A stretch of 64,000 nucleotides of DNA from Prevotellaceae bacterium UBA1743 (lineage in GTDB: Bacteria > Bacteroidota > Bacteroidia > Bacteroidales > Bacteroidaceae), in assembly GCA_002314945.1 (NCBI GenBank), contig DCHV01000097.1, forward strand, positions 10,320-74,319. The letters run 5' to 3'. The position numbers and the translations under genes are program-made. How positions within the stretch are numbered: the first letter of the stretch is position 1; the number at the start of each line of letters is the position of its first letter. The notes under the pieces are model-generated. The model ran no database searches and was not told the DNA's origin. It saw only the letters and a program-made list of their open reading frames with translations. Positions 43,218 through 53,600 of the stretch are shown in pieces.

Positions 43218-43802
43218 ATGACACGTATGAGAAAAAATATGATATTGCTCTCCCTGATGCTCGTCGCATCGGTGGAGGGTATGGCTCAAGCCGAACTCGT
43301 AATCCCCACCTCTAAAAGAACGGTGGAGCAAAGTTGGGTAGGGACGTATGATCGCGTGAGGACTAAGCTGTCCATGATGAAGGATGCATGGTATCTCGTC
43401 ATTTTACCAGCTCCATTGGATGGCTACTATTTCGGTCCGGATGCCATGCGACTGAAGGTGACGGAACAGATCGAAGATGCAGGTGAAGTAACCAAATACG
43501 GGTATCAGGAGATGGATGACAAGGAAGACTTCCGTGCCGGTGATGCGTATCTGGTATGTCCTACGACAAACATCACATCCATCCTGCACATCACGCCAGG
43601 TATTTCAACGGAGGTTCCCGCAGAATTGGAGGGGAAGGAAATTGGGGCTATTCCCGTGGATGACCCAAAGAATATCTCTGGGATAGAAGAAACATCCATA
43701 CGCAGTAAGGTGTCTCCCGTGTATGACTTACAGGGGCGTGTAGTCACAAAGTTGCAGCGTGGCGAGATGTTTATAATTGACGGAAAGAAAGTGAGGTTCT
43801 GA
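43218..43802 (+). CDS. secreted protein with Prevotella-type C-terminal tail
   Basis: 194 residues with signal peptide (MTRMRKNMILLSLMLVASVEGMA-QA). The middle (SWVGTYDRVRTKLSMMKDAWYLVILPAPLDGYYFG) is not a domain I recognise. The C-terminus VYDLQGRVVTKLQRGEMFIIDGKKVRF resembles the last strand pair of type IX sorting tails found on many Prevotella secreted proteins. I chose ATG 43218 since it follows a TACCTTTG box (43189-43196) and yields the signal peptide. Its TGA overlaps the ATG of the next gene by one base, so they are translationally coupled. Confidence 0.7.
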   Translation: MTRMRKNMILLSLMLVASVEGMAQAELVIPTSKRTVEQSWVGTYDRVRTKLSMMKDAWYLVILPAPLDGYYFGPDAMRLKVTEQIEDAGEVTKYGYQEMDDKEDFRAGDAYLVCPTTNITSILHITPGISTEVPAELEGKEIGAIPVDDPKNISGIEETSIRSKVSPVYDLQGRVVTKLQRGEMFIIDGKKVRF

Positions 43803-46063
43803 TGAAGAAGATAATATTGATGATACTGGGCCTCGGTATGGCCATGCTGGCTGAGGCATACGACCGAAACTATGCTGGTTGCTACAAGTCCGTGACACTG
43901 GAATACACTTCCATCGACGAGAACAACGCTCCCATCGTGTTGTCGGAACTTGTCACGATTCCTCTGGAAAAAGATAAGGCTACATATCGCGAAGTAGGAT
44001 TCTTCCTGCTCACAAGTATGCCGTTCACCACAGATAAGGAGCAATGTCCAAGTGGCTCTATGCCTATGGATGTGGGATTATTGCGTCCAGTGGCTACGGA
44101 AGGGGCGATGGTGATTCAGGTAGATGGTGAAGGATTTGGTTCCTCGTATGGACGTGTTTCGCCTTTTCTCATCAACAAACTGACAGCGCGTCAGGCCATC
44201 GACGGTTTCCTCGCAGCAATGGACTATGCCGCTACCAACGGCATCAAGGTGAATCCCGATTACTACACGCTGAGCGTGGGCTATAGTCGTTCGGGAGGAG
44301 AGGCAGTGGCCGTGCAACGCTACCTGGAGAAGTATGCCGATGCAGATGTGAGGTCACGCGTCCGACTACGTAAGACTATCTGCGGTGGAGCTCCCATCAA
44401 TGCCACAGAGTCGGCCAAGGGCATCCTGCAGAGCAGAATCAGACGGAGGGATATCACAAATACCATCCTGAAGAGTATGATGGAGGCATACAAGGAAGGA
44501 TGCATGCATACGGTAAGCATGGAGGATTTAGTGGATGCCAACGGCAACTTTTATGACGATGTGGTAAACGGAACCTCGGTTGCGGGACGTGCATTTTGGA
44601 AGGCCTTGGCACAGGAAGATATGGAGAAGGATTGGTTGCCAGAGGCACCTATCGAATACTATCATTTAGCAAGCGACAACTTGGTGACGTACCGCAATGC
44701 TGAAGTGGCACTCGCTGCGTGGGGAAAGGATCGGTTCAAGATTCAGGATCCCGACATGACAAAAAAGAAATGGAACGTGTCTGTTATACGCCCCGTAGTG
44801 GAGAGTGTGAACGCTTCTCTTCTAAAAGAAGACCCACATACAGCAGAAGCTGTGGGCTTCATGCTTGGCATAACAGACGGTTGCCTGCGTGACACTACGC
44901 TCACTACCACATACGGTGCGAAAACGAATTTCTATGACATGCTCGTCACTCTGTTTGACATCACATCGGGCGCAAACAAGGAAATCCCCTTGAATCTCTC
45001 CACAGGACTCAGTAATGGAAAACTGACGTTGAAAAGCATCGGCAACCTTCACCTGACTGCTGAATTGGTAGGAAAAGAAGGGAATGTATCGAGCATTCAG
45101 GTGACGCTGAAGCCCGAGGCTTTGGATTCTTTGGCTGCCACAAGTATCAAGGGTGTTGATGCGAAGGGTTACCTGCATATCCCTGTGGAATTTGAGGTAA
45201 ATATCGCCATAAGCAAGAGTTTATCAATTCCTGTATCGGGCACTTGCAAAGACTTGGGACAACTGATGGATCAACTTGCTGCCATCGCTCTGCACAAGAC
45301 GTGTCCTGATGCGGAGACTGCAGAGATGTTCTGCAATGCACTGAACCAGAACCTGAGCATGAAGGCCACCTTCATGTCGTTGGAGATGCAAGTAATGGCT
45401 TCTTATACGGAATCGTGGATTGATGGCACCTGTACCATCGAACCGTATGTGGAATTGGAGGGAATGAGCAGTACGTTGGACAACATTGTCAGTTTGTTTG
45501 GTATATCCGTCTCCGAGTATCTCTCGCTCGATGGGAAGGAATTTAATTTGTCAGGAAACAAGGCCATCATCCACGTCGTAGAACGGGAATTCGGCAAAGT
45601 GAAACTCTATGCGGACATCCTGCAGCCAGACAGTACCTTGATGGGAAGAGTGGATATGACACTCACCTCTGTCGATACCAACGAAACAGGCACGGAATGC
45701 TCCCTGCAGATTGATTTTAGCGTAAACATCCTGAAATACCGCGCCAAGGCGGAGGGTAGCTGTAACAATCTGCGCGATGCCTTACTCTGTGCCATACTCT
45801 GCAACAATAACCTGTCTTGCGCCACCCCGGAAGAGGCTCAGGCGTATGCCGATGCAGTGAATGCTCAGGTGAATGCGAGACTCTATGTGGAAAAGGTGGG
45901 TGACACGGGCGAATATGGCAACTACGGATACATGGATTATGGTTCGTTGCGTGCTGTGGTAGCACAGAATGAATATGGTGCTTATTACGTGCAATATGGC
46001 CTCTGCTGGATGAATCAAGTGGATGTGCCATTGAGTGCCGTGCTAAAGAAAATCATAAAATAA
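43802..46063 (+). CDS. secreted alpha/beta-hydrolase-like protein with duplicated C-terminal domain
   Basis: 753 residues with signal peptide (MKKIILMILGLGMAMLAEA-YD). The N-terminal 380 residues resemble a secretory-lipase alpha/beta hydrolase: VIQVDGEGFG, then the nucleophile elbow VGYSRSGGEAVA (S162), and IEYYHLASDNLV near a possible acid/His region. The remainder holds an internal duplication: residues about 407-525 and 588-698 share a layout of beta-rich segment (VTLKPEALDSL / DMTLTSVDTNE), then SGTCKDLGQLMDQLAAIAL / EGSCNNLRDALLCAILC, then CNALNQNLSMKATF / ADAVNAQVNARLY. This repeat is not a known domain to me. Middle gene of a three-gene secreted operon. Confidence 0.65.
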   Translation: MKKIILMILGLGMAMLAEAYDRNYAGCYKSVTLEYTSIDENNAPIVLSELVTIPLEKDKATYREVGFFLLTSMPFTTDKEQCPSGSMPMDVGLLRPVATEGAMVIQVDGEGFGSSYGRVSPFLINKLTARQAIDGFLAAMDYAATNGIKVNPDYYTLSVGYSRSGGEAVAVQRYLEKYADADVRSRVRLRKTICGGAPINATESAKGILQSRIRRRDITNTILKSMMEAYKEGCMHTVSMEDLVDANGNFYDDVVNGTSVAGRAFWKALAQEDMEKDWLPEAPIEYYHLASDNLVTYRNAEVALAAWGKDRFKIQDPDMTKKKWNVSVIRPVVESVNASLLKEDPHTAEAVGFMLGITDGCLRDTTLTTTYGAKTNFYDMLVTLFDITSGANKEIPLNLSTGLSNGKLTLKSIGNLHLTAELVGKEGNVSSIQVTLKPEALDSLAATSIKGVDAKGYLHIPVEFEVNIAISKSLSIPVSGTCKDLGQLMDQLAAIALHKTCPDAETAEMFCNALNQNLSMKATFMSLEMQVMASYTESWIDGTCTIEPYVELEGMSSTLDNIVSLFGISVSEYLSLDGKEFNLSGNKAIIHVVEREFGKVKLYADILQPDSTLMGRVDMTLTSVDTNETGTECSLQIDFSVNILKYRAKAEGSCNNLRDALLCAILCNNNLSCATPEEAQAYADAVNAQVNARLYVEKVGDTGEYGNYGYMDYGSLRAVVAQNEYGAYYVQYGLCWMNQVDVPLSAVLKKIIK

Positions 46064-46070
46064 CCGACAG

Positions 46071-47567
46071 ATGACTACGATGAAAAAGATATTATTTTCT
46101 GTGCTTCTATTGATGGGAGCATGTATGGAAGCCGCGGCACAGACGGAGGACAAGACGGTTGTGATAGTGAGCGACTGGCATCTGAGCGATGCACGCAGTT
46201 TCGATGCAAACAACTATTATGCTTGGACAAACAAGAACAGGGATCGTATTGTGAATTTCCTTAACAAACTGTACGCAAATCCTTCTTCGTGCGATGTGTT
46301 GGTCCTGAATGGAGACATCTTCGAGTTGTGGCGCACTCCCACTAACGTGTGTATGGTGGCTGATGAACAAGGAAAGCTACTTGACGATGTGCAATATCTG
46401 CTTCGCATCAAGGAACAGAATGCCGATATATTCGCCGCACTACAGAAACTACATGATGCAGGTAAGGAAATCGTATATTTGCCAGGCAATCATGACCTGA
46501 CGATATCGAAGGAGGATATGGAAGCAGCCTTCCCCGGTTTATTCACCAATGCCTTCGACACTCCGGGAACAGGATTATATGAACCTTTTGGTCCTAATTC
46601 GGTAGTAGCCATCGAACATGGCAGCCGGTATGACTACTTCAATGCTCCCTATCCTCATGGAGAGATGGGAACCGCGAATGTTCGTTCTGACGCACTTCTT
46701 CCTCCTGGTTATTTCACTTCCAAATTGGGGGCATCAGCCACCGTCTATAAAGCAGCTCAGCAACGCAAAAAGACACGTGGCTTAATCAATGCAACGGAAA
46801 CGGATGAAGGTAACCGCACATTAGTATCCTCGTTCTGGAATGCAATACATGTAGGAGTGGGTGCTCCAGACTTCAATGTCTCCACTTGTATCGATGGGGT
46901 AGGCGACGAGAATCATCCTGTATATAAATGGGAGGAATATGCTGTGACGGAAACTAACAACCCTGTGTTGTATGCGGATAGTTGGACAATAAAGAACTGG
47001 AAGAAACGGTGCGAATATAATAAGGTACCTGTCGAAATTCCCCTCTCCACAGGTCTGTTGACGGGCATTTTCCACGATTACACCACAAACCTGGCCTTCA
47101 CTCAGCGTCTATGCAATCCCAAGTTGCCTACACTGATATGTGTGTTTGCCCACACTCATAGCAAACTCGTCGAGACACGCCACGATGCATTAAAGGGAGA
47201 TGTGGTGTATCTCAACGATGGCACATGGGTGGACGAGATGGAATATAGCACATACGGTGTAATCCGCTACACTGCCGCTACTCGACAATATGAGATACAG
47301 GTACGCAAATATGGCAGAGATGACACTGATAGTATGTTGGATTGCAGATATTTGTATGTACCCGAAAACTATCTGCTCTGCCATTCTGACGGTTCTATCG
47401 AATTTCAGGCTAAGGCGGAATTGGTGGAATCTGGCGCAAACGGCATCGGAGGTATCAAAGAAAGTGAGAACATCAAGCCTGTTCAAAAAGTTCTTGAAGA
47501 GGGACAAATCTATATTCTCCGGGATGGCTCCCGCTATAATGTAGCTGGCCAACAGATGGCAAAGTAG
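46071..47567 (+). CDS. secreted calcineurin-like metallophosphoesterase
   Basis: 498 residues, signal peptide after an alternative ATG at 46080 (MKKILFSVLLLMGACMEAAA-QT). The metal-binding blocks are in order: VVIVSDWHLSD (D-x-H), VLVLNGDIFELW (GD), VYLPGNHDLT (GNHD) and, in the C-terminal half, VFAHTHSKLV (H-x-H). This is a complete dinuclear phosphoesterase site. The C-terminus (GQIYILRDGSRYNVAGQQMAK) is a variant of the Prevotella tail. Seven bases separate it from the hydrolase gene, so the pair may act together on a phosphorylated ester or lipid; the substrate is unknown. Confidence 0.85.
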   Translation: MTTMKKILFSVLLLMGACMEAAAQTEDKTVVIVSDWHLSDARSFDANNYYAWTNKNRDRIVNFLNKLYANPSSCDVLVLNGDIFELWRTPTNVCMVADEQGKLLDDVQYLLRIKEQNADIFAALQKLHDAGKEIVYLPGNHDLTISKEDMEAAFPGLFTNAFDTPGTGLYEPFGPNSVVAIEHGSRYDYFNAPYPHGEMGTANVRSDALLPPGYFTSKLGASATVYKAAQQRKKTRGLINATETDEGNRTLVSSFWNAIHVGVGAPDFNVSTCIDGVGDENHPVYKWEEYAVTETNNPVLYADSWTIKNWKKRCEYNKVPVEIPLSTGLLTGIFHDYTTNLAFTQRLCNPKLPTLICVFAHTHSKLVETRHDALKGDVVYLNDGTWVDEMEYSTYGVIRYTAATRQYEIQVRKYGRDDTDSMLDCRYLYVPENYLLCHSDGSIEFQAKAELVESGANGIGGIKESENIKPVQKVLEEGQIYILRDGSRYNVAGQQMAK

Positions 47568-47576
47568 AGGGCTTTG

Positions 47577-48578
47577 TCAGTTTTTCGCCATCTTTGCCAA
47601 CGAGTGTAAATCGGTGGATTGAATGTGCAGAATAGGCTTCAGTATCGTCATGGCAGTTGTGCCGATTCGATTCCGGAGTTCTTTCAGTTCTGCCAACTTG
47701 TTGAGTGTCTCGGCATGTGCTTTTTCATCTTCCCCTGAATCCATGCCTGCCTCCCGAAGAATCATCCTGCTACGGGCGGCAATAGTCAGTTCCAGATACA
47801 AGGTCACATACATACAGATGTCGAAGAATACCTCCATCTGAAATCTGTCACGCATCTGGATGAGGTACATTCCTTGGCGAGTGGTTTTGAATTCACCACG
47901 TCGAATGGCACCAAGCAAGGTGATATCTGAGAAGATGCTCTCGTCCAACCAACGATGAATAAGAGACGCATCCCATTCGTACATTCCGATGAAGAATATC
48001 ACAAATACCAGTAAAGTGGCGCACAACTGGATGAAAGGAGGAAGCAGGAACAGGTTGTAACAGATGTGCAACAAGATGGCAGGCACGAAGCCAACGATAC
48101 AAAAAACGGGATGAAACTTCTTTTCCTTGGCTTCTGCCCAACGATGGCATACGAGTACAATATTCGCATTCAGAGCCACACATCCCATGTGGAGGAGAGC
48201 AGTCCCCAATCCTCGAATGAGTGCATTCCCAATTGGAAAATCGGGTACGTACAAAAGGTACAATGTATTTTCCAGCAGAGCAAAGCCAGTACCAATAGCT
48301 GCGCCGAAAAGGAGTGTTTCAGCAAGAAAAGCCACCTTCCGTCGCCAGATGAACCATAGAAGAGGAAGACATTTGAGCAACTCCTCCAGAACAGGTGCTC
48401 CCCATACGTTGTCCCAAGGCCATAATTGATTACATCCCCATGCAACAAAACAAGCAAAGACGCCCCATAACACATAGAGAAATATCTGTCTCCAACCACC
48501 CAGAGAAAAGGCATCCATTGCCTTGATGCACATTAGATAGCAGAGAACTGGAACCAAACTTATCAGAACTGGAATCAT
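47577..48578 (-). CDS. PrsW-family intramembrane metalloprotease-like protein
   Basis: 333 residues with about seven membrane helices in the first 210. PrsW-type motifs are readable: GAPVLEELLKCLPLL (E-E-x-x-K), GFALLENTLYL (F-A-x-x-E-N), LLHMGCVAL (H) and LLHICYNLFL (second H). PrsW proteases cleave membrane substrates, for example anti-sigma factors, in other bacteria. A 120-residue C-terminal soluble part (SIFSDITLLGAIRRGEFKT ... LHSLAKMAKN) is not part of the usual core. Convergent with the phosphoesterase gene, nine bases apart. Substrate unknown. Confidence 0.78.
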   Translation of the reverse strand: MIPVLISLVPVLCYLMCIKAMDAFSLGGWRQIFLYVLWGVFACFVAWGCNQLWPWDNVWGAPVLEELLKCLPLLWFIWRRKVAFLAETLLFGAAIGTGFALLENTLYLLYVPDFPIGNALIRGLGTALLHMGCVALNANIVLVCHRWAEAKEKKFHPVFCIVGFVPAILLHICYNLFLLPPFIQLCATLLVFVIFFIGMYEWDASLIHRWLDESIFSDITLLGAIRRGEFKTTRQGMYLIQMRDRFQMEVFFDICMYVTLYLELTIAARSRMILREAGMDSGEDEKAHAETLNKLAELKELRNRIGTTAMTILKPILHIQSTDLHSLAKMAKN

Positions 48579-48662
48579 TTGTCGTATAAATATAAGGGGA
48601 ATTTCAAAAAATAAAAAGAGATGAAATAATTCTCATAGTAAGACTCAAAATAAACCGAGAAA

Positions 48663-48695
48663 AATAAGGGACTGACATTTGCCAGCCCCCTTATT
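48663..48695 (-). terminator. terminator after the 217-residue membrane-anchored protein
   Basis: AATAAGGG (48663-48670) pairs with CCCTTATT (48688-48695) in a hairpin just past the minus-strand gene that ends at 48728; the following minus-strand bases are only moderately U-rich. Confidence 0.5.
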
Positions 48696-48727
48696 CTCAA
48701 TTTGTATCTAAAAATGTCATCAACAAC

Positions 48728-49381
48728 TTACTTCTCACTCGATTGCTCCTGTGTGTTGTAGGCTATATCACTTTTTTCTCCGTTTAACACAGCGGAAGCA
48801 GAACAGTATAAGGCCCATTGTTCGCGCGCTGCAGCAAGTTCTTGATTATCTTGTACGTTTTTCCCTTTGAGATATTCATCAACAGCCTGAATAAATTCCT
48901 TACCTGCGTCGTTCTGATTGTTCAGAAGCAGGTAAGCTAAGACCATATTCTGTGAGGCTTGTTCGTAGGGCAATAGGTCGGGACTTTTCTTGCCCGTAAG
49001 CAATGCGTCCAACGACTTTTGGGCAATTTTACTTTTCTGATGAGCATTTTCAGCCAATTGCTTCACGCCTTCCAGATGACAAATTACCTCATCTAACTCT
49101 GGCTTTCCTTCCGCTGCCTTGATGGCCAAAGTTGTGAGGTTATCGAACTCCTGAATGCGCATATTCATCAACGAGACCGAGAGGATGGTATTCTGCATCA
49201 CGGACGAATCGCTAAGCAAAGTTTCCTGGAAAGTGTCCATTTCTGATTTTCCAGTTTCGCCCGTTTTTGATACATCGCCACTATTCAACGCCTCCAATGA
49301 AGGGGGGATGCCAACCAAGCCGCCCAATACATAACCGACTAACAACGTCACAAAAGTGACAAGAATTTGCTTTGCTTTCAT
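48728..49381 (-). CDS. membrane-anchored protein of unknown function
   Basis: 217 residues from the ATG ending at 49381 (MKAKQILVTF). One N-terminal hydrophobic segment with glycines (LLVGYVLGGLVGIPPS) serves as anchor or uncleaved signal. The rest is alpha-helical, charged and Gln/Asn/Lys-rich (EVICHLEGVKQLAENAHQKSKIAQKSLDALL, LAYLLLNNQNDAGKEF), TPR-like in feel but without clear repeats. No family recognised. Monocistronic, divergent from the URO-D family gene. Confidence 0.65.
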   Translation of the reverse strand: MKAKQILVTFVTLLVGYVLGGLVGIPPSLEALNSGDVSKTGETGKSEMDTFQETLLSDSSVMQNTILSVSLMNMRIQEFDNLTTLAIKAAEGKPELDEVICHLEGVKQLAENAHQKSKIAQKSLDALLTGKKSPDLLPYEQASQNMVLAYLLLNNQNDAGKEFIQAVDEYLKGKNVQDNQELAAAREQWALYCSASAVLNGEKSDIAYNTQEQSSEK

Positions 49382-49428
49382 ATTTTCTCTATCTTTGATA
49401 CTATACTGGTTGCAAAAATAGGTATTTT

Positions 49429-49461
49429 TTTGATAGCTACAAAACAAAAGTTATATCTTTG
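49429..49461 (+). promoter_or_regulatory. promoter for the URO-D family gene
   Basis: TTTG at 49429-49432, 21 bp, TATCTTTG at 49454-49461; the ATG follows 39 bases later. Confidence 0.6.
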
Positions 49462-49500
49462 TGTCGCAATTGATATTTTTACTCACATAAATTAGGACAA

Positions 49501-50538
49501 ATGATGAATCATAGAGAACGTTTTTTTGCTACGGTGCGGAGGCAAGAGGTTGACCGACCCGCATCATGGTTAGGTTTACCCACACCTGCGGCAATCCCCA
49601 ACCTTCTCCGTTATTTCAAGGTGAACAACCTCGACGAGTTGAAACGAAGGATAGACGATGATGTATATGCGATTGGCGTCCCCTACCACAATCCACCCAC
49701 CAATGACATAGGGTGTTCGTTGTTTTTTGGGAAAAGCGGTTTTGGAGGGTCTCAGGATCATCGCACGCTGACAGCCCCAGGTTTCTTCGAAGATATGACG
49801 GATCCTGCTTTGGTGGATTCATTCCCATGGCCAGACCCCGAGGAACATATCGATTTCCACGAATGTCGCAGGATAGTTAGAGAAGCCCCCGATGACATGG
49901 CACGTATGGCTATCATGTGGGCAGCCCATTTTCAGGACTCATGTTCTGCATTTGGGATGGAGAACGCTTTGACTACGATGTTCACAGCCCCCGAGATGTA
50001 TCAGGCCGTGATAGATCGCATTACGAAATTCTATCTCGATTGCGGAGAAATATTTTATGAGGCTACAAAAGGGTACTTGGATGCAGTTCTCATAGGTAAT
50101 GATTTCGGTTCGCAAACAAGGTTGATGGTTGACCCTGACAGCTTGCGTCAGTATGTATTCCCAGGCACGAAGCAACTGGTAGATCAAGCCAAGAGTTATG
50201 GTTTGATGGTAGTTCACCATAGTTGTGGAAGTATCTATCCCATCATCGACGATCTCTTTAGCCTTGGTGTAGATGCCATTCACCCTATTCAGGCCAAGGC
50301 ACAGGATATGAATGCGGAAAAACTGAGTCACGAATTTGGTGATCATGGTAGTTTCTTTGGCGGAGTGGATGCACAATATCTATTGGTTGAGGGTACGCCT
50401 GAAGAAGTGCGTGAAGACGTGGCTCGACTGAAACGATGTTTTCCTACAGGGTTGGTCATATCCCCTTCACACGAGGCTGTGTTGCCTGATACCAAGCCGG
50501 AAAACATCGAGGCCCTCTTTGAGGCCGTACATGAATAG
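49501..50538 (+). CDS. uroporphyrinogen decarboxylase (URO-D) superfamily protein, MtaA/CmuA-like
   Basis: 345 residues of the URO-D TIM-barrel superfamily. It begins MNHRERFFATVRRQEVDRP, the standard opening of the corrinoid/cobalamin methyltransferase branch rather than HemE, which would start differently and carry other arginines. VVHHSCGSIYPIIDDLFSLGVDAIHPIQ contains the H-x-C-G motif typical of zinc-dependent MtaA-like methyltransferases. VLPDTKPENI near the end is also family-typical. Alone, with no corrinoid protein nearby. Substrate unknown. Confidence 0.85.
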   Translation: MMNHRERFFATVRRQEVDRPASWLGLPTPAAIPNLLRYFKVNNLDELKRRIDDDVYAIGVPYHNPPTNDIGCSLFFGKSGFGGSQDHRTLTAPGFFEDMTDPALVDSFPWPDPEEHIDFHECRRIVREAPDDMARMAIMWAAHFQDSCSAFGMENALTTMFTAPEMYQAVIDRITKFYLDCGEIFYEATKGYLDAVLIGNDFGSQTRLMVDPDSLRQYVFPGTKQLVDQAKSYGLMVVHHSCGSIYPIIDDLFSLGVDAIHPIQAKAQDMNAEKLSHEFGDHGSFFGGVDAQYLLVEGTPEEVREDVARLKRCFPTGLVISPSHEAVLPDTKPENIEALFEAVHE

Positions 50539-50550
50539 GCAACATCAAAT

Positions 50551-50584
50551 GAAGGCCACTACCCAATCACGGGCGGTGGCCTTC
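50551..50584. terminator. bidirectional terminator between convergent genes
   Basis: GAAGGCCAC (50551-50559) pairs with GTGGCCTTC (50576-50584), a 9-bp perfect stem with a 16-base loop, between the URO-D gene and the large discoidin gene. Confidence 0.7.
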
Positions 50585-50608
50585 TCTTAAATATTATGCA
50601 ATAAAAAC

Positions 50609-53600
50609 TTACTTCACATATTTCTTACCATCAATGATGTAAACGCCCTTCACAGCCTTGCTTACGCGGCAACCAGACAAGGTGTAGATGCCTTGCTTGC
50701 CTTGTACAGGTGTCTGTTCTACGTTCTTGATGGCATTGGGATTACCATTGATTTCCATTACCAAACCGTATTCAGCATCGGGATCAGCAGTGGCAGCGCC
50801 CCACATTACGTAACCAGTGTTGGCATATACATCGCGTGTGCAGTCGGTGTTCTCTTCACCCTCGGCTGTCACTACGGTATTGTCGCAGAATACGACGATG
50901 CCTTCGTCCACCCAGTTGTACTCAAACACACCTACAAAGCCGTTTACGGTCTGAGGATCTGCCACGATGTTACTTGCATCTACCGTAAAGCTTACTTCTG
51001 TGTATTCAGGAGTTTCGCCTTCTGCAGGTGCCACATATCCTTCAGGTTCACCTACTATGAATACGACAGGCTTTCCTGCTTCGATGGATTCACTTTCCTG
51101 TTCGTTCATTGCCAGGTAGTTCTTGTCATTCTTGCTGAAGGTGCCTTCCACTGTGTACTTCACACCATCCTGAGGAGTGATGGCTACAGGATAGCACATC
51201 GGATAGAACTTGCCTTCGACGATATCCTTTGTGAAGGTAGGCTCGTAACCATCTTCTACATCACCTGCTGTTTCAATGAGCCAGTTTGAGTTGGAACCAA
51301 AGGTGTTGGACTCCCAACTTACAAAGCGTTGGTTCCAGTTCTGTAGATGCAAGCAAGTACGCTCTACGCCCTTCAACGTGCGGCCGTGCATCAGGTTGGT
51401 ACCACCACCCAAGGCTGTGACATCGAACAAGGTGGGAGTCAGCGACAGGGTCACATTGTTGTTGTTGACGGCCTGAATATTGATAAACAAACCGGTGGCC
51501 TTGTTCTGGATGGCGTATGCACTATCAGCTACTGCCACGAAACGGAACATTGCCAAGTCATCGTATTCCACATTGTCCACCAACCACATGGCAGCACCTT
51601 CACGTACATCACCATTAGCGGTTTGGTCGATACCTGCGGTAATACCCTGAGCTTCATCTGCAGAGCGATAGGTACCCACGGTTACGTAGCGTCCTGTACC
51701 ATCACCCAGGTCGGAACCTGTTGCACCGCTACTGTTCTTGCCATATTTGTCATAGATTTCCTGCATGGGGAAGCGGAACTTGTACCACTTGTCGGTCTGT
51801 ACCTTGTTCGCTGCATCGAGGAAGTTTTTGTTGGCTTCCACAATTTTATCCACATAGCCCTGCAGAGTAGCCTTGTCGAACTGCCCCTTTTTGCTATATT
51901 CTGTAGCCTCATCAATTGCTGAGCTCAATGCAGTAGCTGTGGATTCGTCAGACCAGAAGCCAGGATCTTCGCCGATAGCAAGGATTGAAGCTGCATCCTT
52001 GTAAGTATTGAGCGCATCACGCAAAGGTGTAGGATCTACCAATGCATTCTTGAAGGTTTCGTAGGCTTGCTGCAATGCCTCGTATTCGCTCACGCTGATG
52101 TCGGCATCTGCGATGTTGATGGCTCTGTTCAGGGCATTTTGGAAGTCGATAGCCACCTGTCCCATATTTTCAATCTGGGATGTACCTACCTTATTGGCAC
52201 GATAGAGCTGGAATCCACCCATGTGCCAGTAACCACGGTCGTAACAATCTTGGTTGGGACCACGAGTTCCGTCGTTGAAGAAGCGCAGATATTGGTAAGA
52301 GGTGGTAAGCACGAAGGCATCCATCCAAGTCTCTATCACGCCGCTTGTCCAGGGGTCATTCAGGTTGCTGGCAATCAGTGTCCAACCTGTCTCTCCCGTA
52401 TTGGCCAATGCACTCTCGTCATTGCTTCCATATACGCTGAACAGAACTGGGTTGTCGTTGCTCGTGCCTGAAGCACGACGCTGCACCCATGCTTGGTATG
52501 CACCAGGTGCTAAAGGTTCGGGGAAGGAAATGTCGATACTGTGTGAATGGTTGGGGACTGAACCACCGCTCCATTGACTATGCCAGAAAGTTTCGGAGTT
52601 GTTATCCAACAGATTTTCGGTAGAACCCTCACTGCTCTCGCTACAAGTAGAGGTGAACTGGGAATTCTCGGTGATGAGGCCGCCTCCATCGATGTCGGGG
52701 GTATATGCAGCGCTCTTGTCTTCTGCCATAGCTAAAGCGGACTGGCATAGTCCTTTCAGTTCCTTATATTTCAGTACCAACTTGTCGTGGTTTTTGTAAG
52801 GCTCGAAGGCCTCGATGAGGCGTTGTGCCTCCTCGTCACTGACGGGCTCGAGATACCATTCCGAGGTGCCCTTGTCGCTATCATACTCCTCGCCGTAGGT
52901 GAAAGTGGGATTCCACAAACAGAGGCCGTTGTCCACACCTGCTCCTCTGCTATGACCCAACTGATGGAGGTAGTTGCTAGTTCCACGTTCCAATGAATCG
53001 GGACGGATATAAACTACCACACGGTCATTCTCTCTGCCTGCAAAATCGATGGCTACCTTGAAGGGACCATCCACAGACATCTTGGCAGGACTATTGAAAT
53101 CTGAGAAGCGCATATCGGTACCTGCATTCACCATATCCACGGTGCTACCTTCTCCCTGGGTGAGTTTCCAGATGAAACGGCAGTCATCTTCCTTGTAGGT
53201 TCCCCATCTGCCAAAACCTTCCAGCGTGCTGTACATAGCCTTCACAACAGGTATTTTCTCCATGATTTCCACCTGTTCCTCGTTCTCATTCAACTCATAC
53301 TGACCTGTACCCTGGTTCACATAGTAGTGCAGGTTGGTATAGATGCGGTAATAGCCATTGGCGGGAATCTTGTAGAGTACCTCGGTAGCCATAATTTTGG
53401 CATACAACGCATCAATCTCGACAGTGAGAGCCTCAACCACGTCATCGGAAGGACGCTCCACAACCTCGTTGATGATGTCATCGGCATACTTCAGTTTCTC
53501 CAAGAAGGTAGGCACGATATCGGCTGCATCATATTGTCCGAAGTCCTTGCCCACGTTGATAGAGTCGCCATACAAGTAGCCATCATATTTCAGCAGCACG

